Positions 49,033 through 61,269 of a stretch of DNA of 64,000 bases are shown piece by piece. The DNA is from Cupriavidus oxalaticus. GTDB lineage: Bacteria; Pseudomonadota; Gammaproteobacteria; Burkholderiales; Burkholderiaceae. A program made the position numbers and the translations under genes. Each line of letters opens with the position of its first letter. The first letter of the stretch is position 1. The stretch lies in contig NZ_CP069812.1 of NCBI RefSeq assembly GCF_016894385.1, positions 2,604,001 through 2,668,000 on the forward strand, written 5' to 3'. The notes under the pieces are model-generated. The model saw nothing but the letters and a program-made list of their open reading frames with translations, did no database searches and was not told the DNA's origin.

Positions 49033-50214
49033 ATGTCCGCTTCGAAGACCGCAGCACCGGCCGCCACAACAGGGCCCACGGCACCGAAAGCCAAGAAATC
49101 CGTCGCGCTGTCCGGCGTCACCGCCGGCAATACCGCGCTGTGCACCGTCGGCCGTACCGGCAACGACCTGCACTACCGCGGCTATGACATCCTCGATATC
49201 GCCGAGACCTGCGAGTTCGAAGAAATCGCCCACCTGCTGGTGCACGGCAAGCTGCCGACCAAGTCCGAACTGGCCGCCTACAAGGCCAGGCTGAAGTCGC
49301 TGCGCGGCCTGCCCGCCAACGTCAAGGCCGCGCTCGAATGGGTGCCCGCCAGCGCCCACCCGATGGACGTGATGCGCACCGGCGTGTCGGTGCTGGGCAC
49401 CGTGCTGCCGGAAAAGGACGACCACAACACCCCGGGCGCGCGCGACATTGCCGACCGCCTGATGGCCAGCCTCGGTTCGATGCTGCTGTACTGGTACCAC
49501 TACAGCCACAATGGCAAGCGCATCGAAGTGGAAACCGACGATGACTCCATCGGCGGCCACTTCCTGCACCTGCTGCACGGCGAGAAGCCGTCGGCACTGT
49601 GGGAAAGCGCCATGAACACGTCGCTCAACCTGTACGCCGAGCACGAGTTCAACGCCTCGACCTTCACCGCCCGCGTGATCGCCGGCACGGGTTCGGACAT
49701 GTACTCGTCGATCGCCGGCGCGATCGGTGCGCTGCGCGGCCCCAAGCACGGCGGCGCCAACGAAGTCGCGTTCGAGATCCAGAAGCGCTACGACAACCCG
49801 GACGAGGCCCAGGCCGACATCACCCGCCGCGTCGAGAACAAGGAAGTCGTGATCGGCTTTGGCCACCCGGTGTACACCATCAGCGACCCGCGCAACCAGG
49901 TGATCAAGGAAGTGGCGAAGAAGCTGTCGAAGGATGCCGGCTCGATGAAGATGTTCGACATCGCCGAGCGCCTGGAAACGGTCATGTGGGACATCAAGAA
50001 GATGTTCCCGAACCTGGACTGGTTCAGCGCGGTGAGCTACCACATGATGGGTGTGCCGACGGCGATGTTCACGCCGCTGTTCGTGATCGCACGCACTTCG
50101 GGCTGGGCCGCGCACATCATCGAGCAACGCATCGACAACAAGATCATCCGCCCCAGCGCCAGCTACGTGGGCCCCGAAAACCGCAAATTCGTGCCGATCG
50201 GCAAGCGTAAGTGA
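49033..50214 (+). CDS. prpC: 2-Methylcitrate synthase / second citrate synthase
   Basis: 393 aa with an Ala/Lys-rich N-terminal extension of about 24 residues. GGAG precedes the [20 protein letters not shown] and [16 protein letters not shown] hold the catalytic His and substrate Arg; the short form and [11 protein letters not shown] are nearer to PrpC than GltA. It condenses propionyl-CoA (or acetyl-CoA) with oxaloacetate. The prpB, prpF and acnD genes normally linked to prpC are absent; instead acnA follows. It may serve the TCA cycle as an alternative citrate synthase. Confidence 0.85.
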   Translation: MSASKTAAPAATTGPTAPKAKKSVALSGVTAGNTALCTVGRTGNDLHYRGYDILDIAETCEFEEIAHLLVHGKLPTKSELAAYKARLKSLRGLPANVKAALEWVPASAHPMDVMRTGVSVLGTVLPEKDDHNTPGARDIADRLMASLGSMLLYWYHYSHNGKRIEVETDDDSIGGHFLHLLHGEKPSALWESAMNTSLNLYAEHEFNASTFTARVIAGTGSDMYSSIAGAIGALRGPKHGGANEVAFEIQKRYDNPDEAQADITRRVENKEVVIGFGHPVYTISDPRNQVIKEVAKKLSKDAGSMKMFDIAERLETVMWDIKKMFPNLDWFSAVSYHMMGVPTAMFTPLFVIARTSGWAAHIIEQRIDNKIIRPSASYVGPENRKFVPIGKRK

Positions 50215-50381
50215 ACCCGGACTAACCGGACACCCGGATTATGTAACCAAAGGCCAGCGCACTTCGCCGGCCCAGGCAAATCGTAGAGAATAGCGGCGGA
50301 CTTCCATCCCAGGCGCCGCCCGATGTGACGGCGGCGAACGACAAACAGACCAGATTTCAGAATCCGAGAGGCACTCACAAA

Positions 50382-50963
50382 ATGAAACATCTCGTACTTG
50401 CAGCCTGCATCGGCGCGTTCAGCCTGACCACTGCCACCGCCGTGATGGCGCAGGAGCCGGCCAAGAAGCCCACGGCTGCCAAGAAAAAGTCCTCGACCAA
50501 GAAGAAGGCAGCAGCCGGCACCGCCGCCGCTGCCGGCGCCGCCGCCGCTGTCACCCCGACCGGTGAAAAGTGGCAGTGCGAACTGGGCAACAGCCTCTAT
50601 ATCTCGGGCGACATGCTGCGCGACGAAATCCTGACCGTGCACTGGCAAGGCCGCGACTACAAGCTGCCGCGCCAGTCCACCGTGACCGGCGCCGACCGCT
50701 ACTATGACGCCCGCACCGGCCTGGACCTGGTGGTGATCCCGGGCAAGGCCATGCTGTTCAACAAGAACCTGGGCCAGCGCCTGGCCGACGACTGCCAGAA
50801 CGCCGCCATGCAGGCAGGCGCCGCAGCCCCGACCCAGGCCGGCGGCCTGCGCGCCCCGGTTGGCGCCCCGTTGCTGGTCACGCCCCCGGGCGGCCCGACG
50901 ATCCAGCCGCAGCAGGCGCAACAGCCTGACGCGACCCAGCAGAGCGCGGCGCCGAAGCAGTAA
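50382..50963 (+). CDS. Exported protein with MliC-like domain
   Basis: 193 aa from MKHLVLAACIGAFSL (ATG 50382; GAGAGG upstream). The signal peptide ends AVMAQE. Then a Lys-rich (KKSSTKKKAAA) and Ala-rich linker, and a domain at about 63-145 (KWQCELGNSLYISGD…WQGRDYKLPRQSTVTGADRYYDA…CQ). That domain resembles MliC/PliC lysozyme inhibitors, including the two outer Cys and a TGADRYY loop in place of SGxxY. The C-terminus is Pro/Gln-rich. Periplasmic. Lysozyme inhibition is inferred from fold only. Confidence 0.6.
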   Translation: MKHLVLAACIGAFSLTTATAVMAQEPAKKPTAAKKKSSTKKKAAAGTAAAAGAAAAVTPTGEKWQCELGNSLYISGDMLRDEILTVHWQGRDYKLPRQSTVTGADRYYDARTGLDLVVIPGKAMLFNKNLGQRLADDCQNAAMQAGAAAPTQAGGLRAPVGAPLLVTPPGGPTIQPQQAQQPDATQQSAAPKQ

Positions 50964-50972
50964 ATCCCTGCA

Positions 50973-51015
50973 GGGTGCCGGCGGCCGCCTGAATTCCGGC
51001 CGCCGGCACCCTTTT
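50973..51015 (+). terminator. Terminator after the MliC-like gene
   Basis: 14-bp stem GGGTGCCGGCGGCC/GGCCGCCGGCACCC (50973-50986, 50998-51011) then TTTT. Confidence 0.85.
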
Positions 51016-51253
51016 GCCTTGCGGGCGGGGCCACCCGCCGGGGGACGCTGTCGCGCCGCAAGAGGCACGGCCGCGGCCCGGCCGATCGAGACCGGGTGGC
51101 GGCAAAGCCGCGCGGCGGTTAGAGTATGCAGTTGCAGTGCGCTGCCGACCTCGGACCGCGGTCACATGCCGCGGCAGCGCACCGGGGGTCTGAATCCAGT
51201 TTCAGAGGTCCGAGCCAAATGCCATCGCATCATCCTTCGATCGGAGTACGGCA

Positions 51254-53959
<2,706 letters not shown>

Positions 53960-53983
53960 CGCCCGCGGTTCGCACAAGCAAGC

Positions 53984-54028
53984 GCCGCCTGCCGGCCCGA
54001 TATGTGGGGCCGCGGCAGGCGGTGTTTG
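53984..54028 (+). terminator. Possible terminator after acnA
   Basis: CCGCCTGCC (53985-53993) pairs with GGCAGGCGG (54014-54022), followed by TGTTTG; the T-tract is weak. Confidence 0.45.
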
Positions 54029-54173
54029 TCATGGCGCGCCGTGTGAGCCGGGAATCACGCGCGAGCGTGTAAGTTCCACGCAAGGCAGTGCTGCCACACT
54101 TTGTCCCAAAGAACAGTGGTCGCAATGACCCGGAGGCGGGACCACCCCGCTTCAGACAGACACTGGAGACAAC

Positions 54174-54323
54174 ATGGCAAAGATCATCATCGCGTTCATC
54201 GTCATTGCCGGCGCGGCCCTCTACCTGCTGACCAAGGGCGGCAGCGACGTTTCGATGTCCGGCGAGCAGCACGGCGTCGAGACCCACGCACCGGCGGCGC
54301 CGGCAGCCAGCGAACAGAAATAA
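54174..54323 (+). CDS. Small single-pass membrane protein (49 aa)
   Basis: MAKIIIAFIVIAGAALYLL is one membrane helix, followed by TKGGSDVSMSGEQHGVETHA and a PAAPAASEQK tail. The ribosome-binding site ACTGGAGACAAC precedes the ATG. It is isolated between acnA and the DUF2863 gene. I recognise no family; short enough to be missed by gene callers. Confidence 0.65.
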   Translation: MAKIIIAFIVIAGAALYLLTKGGSDVSMSGEQHGVETHAPAAPAASEQK

Positions 54324-54429
54324 GATCGATTCTCCGGCCTCGCCAGCGGCAAGCGCACGCATCGTGCGGCCCGCTTGTCAACGCAACGAGTAGAATACCG
54401 TTTTACGCATAAACGGACGGTTTCTTTCT

Positions 54430-55632
54430 ATGGCAGGTTTTCGCCCCAAGGCTTCCCCACGTCTTTCGCCCGACGCCGAGCGGTTGGTGGCCGATGCGCT
54501 CGCCCTCGACGCATCGGGCAGCCGCATGGAGGATGGTTACTGGGAACGGCGGCTGTCGCAGCGCCTGGGCCGCCTGTTGAAGAACGGTAGCCAGACCGCG
54601 CTGGACGCGGCGCTGGAACACCTGTTCAAGCACAACGCCGACGCCTCGGACGTGCTGGCCGAGCAGGCCGAGACGCTGGCCGAATCGGCCACCATCGAGG
54701 TCGATGGCCAGCGCTACGACGCGCTGCTGATCGCCGCGCCGATCCTGGCGCACACGCGCTACGCCATCCCCTCGGGCGCGCTCAAGCCGGAACTGGCCCA
54801 GACGCTGGCCGTGCACTTGCAGGCACATGTGCTGGCTTCCGCCACCAAGGTGGCGCTGTCGCCGTACCTGTACAGCATCGACCAGCTGCCGCGCACCCAC
54901 AGCGACACGTTTGCGCTGACGCACAAGCTGGCCGCGGCCGCGCTGGCCGGCTCGGTGCCCAAGGTCGACCTGCGCGACCTGCCCGAGACCGCGCCGATCC
55001 TGGCCGACCCGCGCTACCTGCTGGCCGTGGTGGTGGCCCCGCACGAGCAGGCGCTGTTCCGCTGGCAGGAAGATGCCAAGGAGCACCATGCCGAGCGCTC
55101 GGTTTGCCTGGAGCAATGGCGCAGCCAGGTCCAGCCGTCGGTGGCGCTGCTGCTGCCGGGCTGCGAGTTCGAGCTGCTGCTGCCCGACGCCTTCTTCCTG
55201 TCGTGCCGTGAATCGGACAAGAGCATCCGCCCGCTGACGGTGCGCGCCGCCGTCAACTACCTGGCCGGCACGCTGGATATCTCCGCCGGCCAGCTGGCAG
55301 CGGTGGTGGCGGCGTTCGGCGAGGAAGTGGTCGAGGAATACCGCGTCGGCTTCACCATGCGCGGCGAGAAGGACGTGATCTACGGCATCGTCTGGCCAGT
55401 CTATGGCCGCGAAGCCGGCGAAGTCGATGCCGACGAGAAAGGCAACCCGCTCGAGCAGATCTGCGAAGAATTGCGCAATGCCGGCGTGGAAGACATCTTC
55501 CGCCACGCGGCATTGTTCGATCCGGAATACTGCGAGGATTGCGGCACGCCGCTGTATGCCGACCGCAATGGCGAGATCGTGCATGCGGAACTGCCGGAAG
55601 ACGCGCCGACGCAGCAGCCGCTGTTCCATTGA
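54430..55632 (+). CDS. DUF2863-family protein
   Basis: 400 aa, soluble, no signal. It starts MAGFRPKASPRLSPDAERLVADALAL; the middle contains LAVVVAPHEQALFRWQED; the C-terminus has CEDCGTPLYADRNGEIVHAELPED, a Cys pair like a half zinc-ribbon. The family is typical of beta-proteobacteria and has no assigned function to my knowledge. It is monocistronic, closed by a terminator. Confidence 0.8.
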   Translation: MAGFRPKASPRLSPDAERLVADALALDASGSRMEDGYWERRLSQRLGRLLKNGSQTALDAALEHLFKHNADASDVLAEQAETLAESATIEVDGQRYDALLIAAPILAHTRYAIPSGALKPELAQTLAVHLQAHVLASATKVALSPYLYSIDQLPRTHSDTFALTHKLAAAALAGSVPKVDLRDLPETAPILADPRYLLAVVVAPHEQALFRWQEDAKEHHAERSVCLEQWRSQVQPSVALLLPGCEFELLLPDAFFLSCRESDKSIRPLTVRAAVNYLAGTLDISAGQLAAVVAAFGEEVVEEYRVGFTMRGEKDVIYGIVWPVYGREAGEVDADEKGNPLEQICEELRNAGVEDIFRHAALFDPEYCEDCGTPLYADRNGEIVHAELPEDAPTQQPLFH

Positions 55633-55652
55633 GCGCCTTCCGCCCAAGCAAG

Positions 55653-55681
55653 CAAACGGCCCACATCGTGGGCCGTTTTTG
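55653..55681. terminator. Bidirectional terminator between DUF2863 and the methyltransferase
   Basis: AAACGGCCCAC-ATC-GTGGGCCGTTTTTG: perfect stem with A and T flanks, serving the plus-strand gene and probably the convergent one. Confidence 0.85.
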
Positions 55682-55695
55682 TTTCCTGGCTGTCT

Positions 55696-56382
55696 TCAGG
55701 CGCCGCGCTCGCTGACGCAGCGCCAGAGCCCATGTCCCGACGCCGCGTACTTGCGCTCGAACGGCGTCATCGCCTGCGCCGGCTGCCAGGGCTCGACCAA
55801 TTGCGCCGGACGCCCCACCAGCGCCAGCGCCTGCGCGAACTCGTCGATATAGACCTGCCAGTTGCTGCGGCACTCCAGGTAATCGCCGCACGCCGCCAGC
55901 GCCGGGAACACCGCATGGCCCTGCCAGCGCCGCCCCAGGTGGCCGATCTTTGGCCACGGGTTCGGATACAGCACGTAGTGGCGCGCCACCGGCACCGCGT
56001 CGGCCTGCAGCATGCGCCAGACATCGACCAGGTCGGCCCGCGCCCAGCAGAAATTGGCCGGCATCGCCGCCTCGCCCCACCAGTCCTTGCCGGCGGCCAG
56101 GCGCTTTTCGGACTGGTCGACGCCGATCACGTAATGGTCCGCAAACGCCGTCGCCAGGCGCAGCGTGCTTTCGCCCACGCCGCAGCCGGCATCCAGGATC
56201 AGCGGCGCGCCGCCGGCCTGCTGCCAGTTGTCGAGCGCTATGCTCAGCGCGCGCCGGCTGGCTTCGCCGACGGGCTTGCGGAACGGTTCGGCCAGGTGGC
56301 GCGCGACACGCGCGGCCAGGTGTTCGTGGACATCGGACTGCGCCGAGACAATGGTGCGGGAATTGGCAAACATGGCCTCCAT
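55696..56382 (-). CDS. TrmB-like SAM-dependent methyltransferase
   Basis: 228 aa from ATG 56380-56382 (another ATG 9 nt on is equally possible). SAM-binding DAGCGVGES is at 64-72, then IGVDQSEKRLAAG. YPNPWPK at 139-145 matches the (N/P)PWPK motif of tRNA m7G46 methyltransferases. The C-terminal part (TPFERKYAASGHGLWRC) resembles TrmB's TKFExR region. The overall sequence looks divergent, so it may be a paralogue rather than the main TrmB. The target is unproven. Confidence 0.7.
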   Translation of the reverse strand: MEAMFANSRTIVSAQSDVHEHLAARVARHLAEPFRKPVGEASRRALSIALDNWQQAGGAPLILDAGCGVGESTLRLATAFADHYVIGVDQSEKRLAAGKDWWGEAAMPANFCWARADLVDVWRMLQADAVPVARHYVLYPNPWPKIGHLGRRWQGHAVFPALAACGDYLECRSNWQVYIDEFAQALALVGRPAQLVEPWQPAQAMTPFERKYAASGHGLWRCVSERGA

Positions 56383-56509
56383 TCTACCGGCGCCAAACCC
56401 GGCAGCTTTGCATCGGAGGCTGCAACCATGCCACTTTAGCGGCACAATGCGGGACAAACCGCCTGAGAACCCGTCCACAAGCGCCGGACCCGTACGAGGA
56501 GCCAGTCCC

Positions 56510-58135
56510 ATGCCATCGACCACCGCCACGCCCCGCCAGCCCGCCCGCCGCACCCTGTTCCACGCCACCGCCGCGCTGGTGCTGGGCAGTGCCGCCTGTG
56601 CCGCCCTGGCGCTGGTGCCCGCCGGCGCCGCCCACGCCGAGGACCTGCGCATCGGGCTGGCCGCCGACGTCACCTCGATGGACCCGCACTGGAACAATTC
56701 CGGCCCCAACAACGCGATCGCGCTGCATGTCTTCGAATCGCTGGTGTTCATGGACAAGAACGCCCGCTATATCCCCGGCCTGGCGCTGTCGTGGAAGCCG
56801 GTCAATGCCATCACCTGGGAAATCAAGCTGCGCCCCAATGTGAAGTGGCACGACGGCTCGCCCTTCACCAGCGAAGACGTCAAGGCCTCGCTGGAGCGCC
56901 CGGACAAGCTGACCAACAGCCCCGGCTCGTTCACCAGCTACACCAAGCCGATCGCCCGCATCGACACGCCCGATCCGCTGACGGTGCGCCTGACTATGAG
57001 CGTGCCCAACTACGCCAACCTGGCCAACGACCTGAACAGCGTGCCGATCATGCCGAAAAAGGTTGCCGCCACGCTGACGCAGGCCGATTTCGACTCGGGC
57101 AAGGCCATGATCGGCACGGGGCCGTTCAAGTTCGTGCGTTTCGCGCGCGGGCAGGAAATCGTGATGGAGCGCAATCCCAACTACTGGGGGCCCAAGCCGG
57201 AGTGGGACCGCGCCGTGTTCCGCATCATCACCGACAACGGCGCGCGCAGCTCGGCGCTGCTGGCAGGCGATGTCGACGTGATCGAAAGCGTGCCGTCGGC
57301 CGACGTGGCCAGGCTCAGGCAGAATCCGAAGTTCAAGGTCGAGCAGCAGGTCTCGTGGCGCACCATCTTCTGGCAGATGGACCAGTCGCGCGACAACCCG
57401 CCCTTCGTCACCGACAAGGCCGGCAAGCCGCTGGGCAAGAACCCGTTCAAGGACGCGCGCGTGCGTGCCGCGATCAGCAAGTCGCTGAACCGCGACGCCA
57501 TCGTCAACCGCATCATGGAGGGGCTGGCGGTGCCGGCGTCGTCGATCGTGTCGCCGCAGATCTTCGGGCATCCGGGCACCAAGCCCGAAGCCTATGATCC
57601 GGAAGGCGCCAAAAAGCTGCTGGCCGCCGCGGGCTACCCGGACGGCTTCGGGCTGACGCTGCACGCCACCAACAACCGCTACCTGAACGACGCCGCGGTG
57701 GCGCAGGCCACCGCCAGCATGCTGACGCGCATCGGCATCCAGACCAGGGTCGAGACCCTGCCGGTGGCGGCCTATTTCACGCGCGCGCGGCAGGGCGACT
57801 TTGCCTTCCAGATGCTAGGGTGGGGTTCGGCGGCGGCAGATGTGGCGCTGCGCTCGATCACGGGCACGCCCAATCCCAAGACGGGATATGGCACGTGGAA
57901 CTGGGGCAAGTACAGCAACCCGCAGCTGGACCAGCTGATCGAGAAATCGCTGACCACCGTTTCCAGCGAGAAGGCGCGCGAGGAGAACGCACGCACGGCG
58001 GCCAAGTTTGCGCTGGCCGACCACGCGATCATTCCGTCGCACAGCCAGCTGGCGATGTGGGCGATGAAGAAGGGACTGAAGTATGAGGCGCGGACGGACG
58101 AGTGGTCGCTGGCGCAGTTTTTCCACAAGGAGTGA
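56510..58135 (+). CDS. Peptide/nickel-type ABC transporter substrate-binding protein (SBP_bac_5)
   Basis: 541 aa from ATG 56510 (GAGGAG about 8 nt upstream). A twin-Arg-containing signal (ARRTLFHATAALVLGSAAC…) ends AHAED near residue 44. The mature protein begins LRIGLAADVTSMDPHWNNSG, the SBP_bac_5 start; LSWKPVNAITWEIKLRPNVKWHDGSPF and GTGPFKFVRF are family motifs. It is a periplasmic oligopeptide receptor; no permease or ATPase follows, so it must work with a transporter encoded elsewhere. Confidence 0.92.
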   Translation: MPSTTATPRQPARRTLFHATAALVLGSAACAALALVPAGAAHAEDLRIGLAADVTSMDPHWNNSGPNNAIALHVFESLVFMDKNARYIPGLALSWKPVNAITWEIKLRPNVKWHDGSPFTSEDVKASLERPDKLTNSPGSFTSYTKPIARIDTPDPLTVRLTMSVPNYANLANDLNSVPIMPKKVAATLTQADFDSGKAMIGTGPFKFVRFARGQEIVMERNPNYWGPKPEWDRAVFRIITDNGARSSALLAGDVDVIESVPSADVARLRQNPKFKVEQQVSWRTIFWQMDQSRDNPPFVTDKAGKPLGKNPFKDARVRAAISKSLNRDAIVNRIMEGLAVPASSIVSPQIFGHPGTKPEAYDPEGAKKLLAAAGYPDGFGLTLHATNNRYLNDAAVAQATASMLTRIGIQTRVETLPVAAYFTRARQGDFAFQMLGWGSAAADVALRSITGTPNPKTGYGTWNWGKYSNPQLDQLIEKSLTTVSSEKAREENARTAAKFALADHAIIPSHSQLAMWAMKKGLKYEARTDEWSLAQFFHKE

Positions 58136-58162
58136 GGGCATCCGCCTGCTGGCGGTTTGCTC

Positions 58163-58198
58163 TTGCTTGGGCTAGCTCGGGCGGCTTGGGCGCACCCA
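58163..58198 (+). repeat. Partial copy of the dispersed repeat (copy C)
   Basis: TTGCTTGGGCTAGCTCGGGC, then GCGCACCCA, matches the right end of copy A (34554-34588) with a few differences. It lies in the convergent gap between two genes. Confidence 0.75.
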
Positions 58199-58227
58199 AC
58201 ACCGCTCTCCCCTTTTTGCGTTTTTGC

Positions 58228-59100
58228 TTAGATCCTCAACCGCTCTTCCTGCCGCGCATTCGCCGCGTGCAGCTTCCGCACCCAGTCCCGCGCCGGCAGC
58301 CCCGTGGTGGGCTCGACCACGTCGGCGCGCGCTTCCAGCACTTCCCACGCCACATCGATCTCCGGGCCGTTGAACGCCATTGCAATGATGTTGCCGTCAT
58401 GCACCTCCGGAAACACCAGCACCCGGTTGTCGAAGGCTTCGCAGATGCGCTCGATATTCTTCGGGAAGCTGTCGTGGTCGCCGAACAGGTTGATGGTCAT
58501 CACGCCCGGCGCCTTCAGCGTGCGGCGGCAGGCGCGGTAGAACGCGGTGGTGTCGAGCACCGGGCCGCGCGCGGTGGCGTCGTACAGGTCCACCTGCAGC
58601 ACGTCGATGGCATCGGCGTGGGTGCCGTCCATCACGTAGTCCCACGCGTCCTGCTCGCGCACGGTCAGGCGCGCGTCGTCCTGGCGCAGGCCGAACATGC
58701 TGCGCCCGGCGATGATCACCGCCGGGTTCAGCTCGACCGCGGTCACGCGCGCGCGGCTGAACTGGCGGTGGCAGAACTTGGTCAGCGCCGCGGCCCCCAG
58801 GCCGAGCTGCACCACGTGGAACTCATCCACCGAAGGCGACAGGAACAGCAGCCACGCCATCATCTGCTGCGCGTATTCGAGTTCGATCGCATCCGGCTTG
58901 CGCAGGCGCATCGCGCCCTGCACCCACTCCGTGCCGAAATGCAGGTAGCGCACGCCGTCCAGTTCCGAGAAGGTCACCGGCGCAAAGCGCGGCGTCATGC
59001 GTTTTTCTTCGCGCGCAGGTGTCTCGCCACGGTTGCGGGTGCCACGTGCCGGACGGCGCGAGGCCACGGCTTCAATCGATTTGCGTTTCAGTAGGGTCAT
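58228..59100 (-). CDS. Spermidine-synthase-like methyltransferase-fold protein
   Basis: 290 aa from ATG 59098-59100; an internal ATG (MTPRFAPVTFSELDG, residue 35) may be the true start as the first 34 residues are basic and unstructured. Nucleotide-binding LGLGAAALTKFC at 99-110, acidic strand end AVELNPAVI at 121-129, and DVLQVDLYDA near 175 correspond to SpeE. No speD or arginine decarboxylase is near, so polyamine synthesis is not certain; it could be an orphan SpeE-like protein. Confidence 0.75.
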   Translation of the reverse strand: MTLLKRKSIEAVASRRPARGTRNRGETPAREEKRMTPRFAPVTFSELDGVRYLHFGTEWVQGAMRLRKPDAIELEYAQQMMAWLLFLSPSVDEFHVVQLGLGAAALTKFCHRQFSRARVTAVELNPAVIIAGRSMFGLRQDDARLTVREQDAWDYVMDGTHADAIDVLQVDLYDATARGPVLDTTAFYRACRRTLKAPGVMTINLFGDHDSFPKNIERICEAFDNRVLVFPEVHDGNIIAMAFNGPEIDVAWEVLEARADVVEPTTGLPARDWVRKLHAANARQEERLRI

Positions 59101-59150
59101 AGTGTCGAGAAATACATCGGCTGCCGTACACGGGGCGCTGGGCAAGCGCC

Positions 59151-59903
59151 TCACTTGCCCAGCGCCGCCTGCGCGCGCTGCAGCCACTCGCGGTTGTGTT
59201 CGCGGGCATGGCGCGGCCAGTGGCGGGCGTCGTGGACGATTTCGGCATAGAGCTCGCGCGCGCGTTCGCGGTCGGCGGCATCGGGCTGCTTTGCCAGCCA
59301 GTCGGCAAACAGGCAGCGCGGCGCAACATCGCTGGCGCTGGTCAGCGCCTGCTCGAACGCCGCGCGCGTACCCGGCGCGCCGGTGGCAGCCAGCGCGCGA
59401 GCATACAGCAAGGCGGGGCCGGGCTGCTGGCGCGCATGCGGGCTGGCGGCAAAAAGCCTTTCCAGCGTCAGCAGCGCGGCGGCCGCGTCGCCGGTGGCGA
59501 ACTGCGCCTGCGCCAGCCCCTGCAGCAGCGCCGGATCGGAGGCAAACGGGCCGTTGGCCGCGGCCTGGTAGTGCTGCAGCGCCTCGGCCGGCTCGCCGGC
59601 TTCGAGCAGTGCGGCGCCCAGGCGCATGCGGTGCGCCACGGTCGGGGCACGGTCAAAGTCGGTGCGGGCCTCGCGCACCGCGCGGTTGGGGTCGACCAGC
59701 TGCGAGATGGCACGCGTGGCCACGCGCGCGCCGCGCGACTGGCGCAGCTCGGGCAGGAAGATCGCAAAGAAATAGACCAGGCTGCCCAGCCCAGGGAACA
59801 GGAACAGGATCAGCAGCCAGTACATGTTCTGGTGCGTGCGCACCGCATGCACGGCGAAGAACAACGCAACGATGATATGGATGCTGATACCGAAGATACG
59901 CAT
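59151..59903 (-). CDS. Membrane-anchored TPR protein
   Basis: 250 aa. Two N-terminal membrane segments (GISIHIIVALFFAVHAV and YWLLILFLFPGLGSLVYFFAIFLP; PLDc_N-like) are followed by TPR-like helices from about residue 90 (HRMRLGAALLEAGEPAEALQHYQAA, LLQGLAQAQFATGDAAAALL). It is probably a scaffold at the inner membrane. Separate from the SpeE-like gene by 50 bp. Confidence 0.75.
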   Translation of the reverse strand: MRIFGISIHIIVALFFAVHAVRTHQNMYWLLILFLFPGLGSLVYFFAIFLPELRQSRGARVATRAISQLVDPNRAVREARTDFDRAPTVAHRMRLGAALLEAGEPAEALQHYQAAANGPFASDPALLQGLAQAQFATGDAAAALLTLERLFAASPHARQQPGPALLYARALAATGAPGTRAAFEQALTSASDVAPRCLFADWLAKQPDAADRERARELYAEIVHDARHWPRHAREHNREWLQRAQAALGK

Positions 59904-60012
59904 GAATAAGTCACCCTATGGGGTCATTGGGTCATCAGTGGAGCAAGGATCGGCGCCGAAGCGCTGGCCGCCGGCATTTTGACAGAAAGACGGCGGCACG
60001 ATTCCCCTGCAT

Positions 60013-61143
60013 TCAGCCCGGAATGCCGGCGCCGGCCGGCTGCAGCCCCGCCACCACCTGCGGCGTAAGCACCGCCTCACCCTTCACCGCGCGCGCCACC
60101 AGCGCATCGGCGGCGTCGATGGCGATGCGCTGCTCGGCATACCAGTCTTCGTCGTAATAGGTATTGCCATAGCGATCGCCGCTGTCGCACAGCAGCGCGA
60201 CGATGGCACCGGCCTGCCCTGCCGCCCGCATCTGCTGCGCCAGGTACAGCACGCCGACGAAGTTGGTGCCGGTCGAGCCGCCGACGCGGCGGCCGAAGCG
60301 CCTGGCCAGGTAGCGCATGGCGGCAAACGACAGCGCATCGGGCACCTTCAGCATGGCGTCGATGCAGCTGGGGATAAACGAGCGTTCCACGCGCGGCCGG
60401 CCGATGCCCTCGATGCGCGAGCCGGTCGGCAGCGACAGGTCCGGCTCCGGCTTGCCCGCCAGGCTGCTGCGGAAATAATCGAAGAACACCGAGTTTTCCG
60501 GATCGACGCACAGCACGCGCGTCTTGTGGCGGCGATAGGCGACGTAGCGGCCGAGCGTGGCGATGGTGCCGCCGGTGCCGCCGCTGGACACCAGCCAGGC
60601 CGGCACCGGGTGCTCCTCCTCGGCCATCTGCTTGAAGATGGATTCGGCGATATTGTTGTTGGCGCGCCAGTCGGTGGCGCGCTCGGCGTAGGTGAACTGG
60701 TCCATGAAATGGCCGCCGGTCTCCTGCGCGATGCGGTGCGACGCGGCATAGATCTCCGACGGGCTGTCGACAAGGTGGCAGCGCCCGCCATAGAACTCGA
60801 TCGCCTCGAACTTGGCGCGCGAGGTGCCGGCCGGGATCACCGCCACGAACGGCAGCCCCAGCAGCCTGGCGAAATACGCCTCGGAAATCGCGGTCGAGCC
60901 GCTGGAAGCCTCCACCACCGTGCTGCCCTCACGCAGCCAGCCATTGCACAGCGCATACAGGAACAGCGAGCGCGCCAGCCGGTGCTTCAGGCTGCCGGTC
61001 GGGTGGCTGGATTCATCCTTGAAGTAGACGCGGATGTCGGGGTAGCCCGGCAAATCCAGCGGGATCAGGTGGGTGTCCGCGGAGCGGTTGAAATCCGCCT
61101 CGATCTTGCGGATGGCTTCATGGGTCCAGTCGGAAAGTGGCAT
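60013..61143 (-). CDS. PLP-dependent cysteine synthase/desulfhydrase (Cds1-like)
   Basis: 376 aa from [11 protein letters not shown] (ATG 61141-61143). PLP Lys53 lies in [12 protein letters not shown] (CysK has PTGSVKDRIA). [20 protein letters not shown] and [15 protein letters not shown] are the Asn-loop equivalent and phosphate loop. It is longer than CysK (about 310 aa), and the changed motif fits the Cds1 group, which degrades L-cysteine to H2S and pyruvate. Synthase activity is possible. Monocistronic. Confidence 0.78.
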   Translation of the reverse strand: MPLSDWTHEAIRKIEADFNRSADTHLIPLDLPGYPDIRVYFKDESSHPTGSLKHRLARSLFLYALCNGWLREGSTVVEASSGSTAISEAYFARLLGLPFVAVIPAGTSRAKFEAIEFYGGRCHLVDSPSEIYAASHRIAQETGGHFMDQFTYAERATDWRANNNIAESIFKQMAEEEHPVPAWLVSSGGTGGTIATLGRYVAYRRHKTRVLCVDPENSVFFDYFRSSLAGKPEPDLSLPTGSRIEGIGRPRVERSFIPSCIDAMLKVPDALSFAAMRYLARRFGRRVGGSTGTNFVGVLYLAQQMRAAGQAGAIVALLCDSGDRYGNTYYDEDWYAEQRIAIDAADALVARAVKGEAVLTPQVVAGLQPAGAGIPG

Positions 61144-61269
61144 GGCGGCTTGCGGGCACGGTGGCCGGGCATTGGGACAGGCCGTCAGCATGCCAGAAGC
61201 GACCACGACCGGCAAAAATACGGCCCCGCGCCAGCCCGCAAGCCGGCGGTTGGCCGCAAGGCCGCAAGC

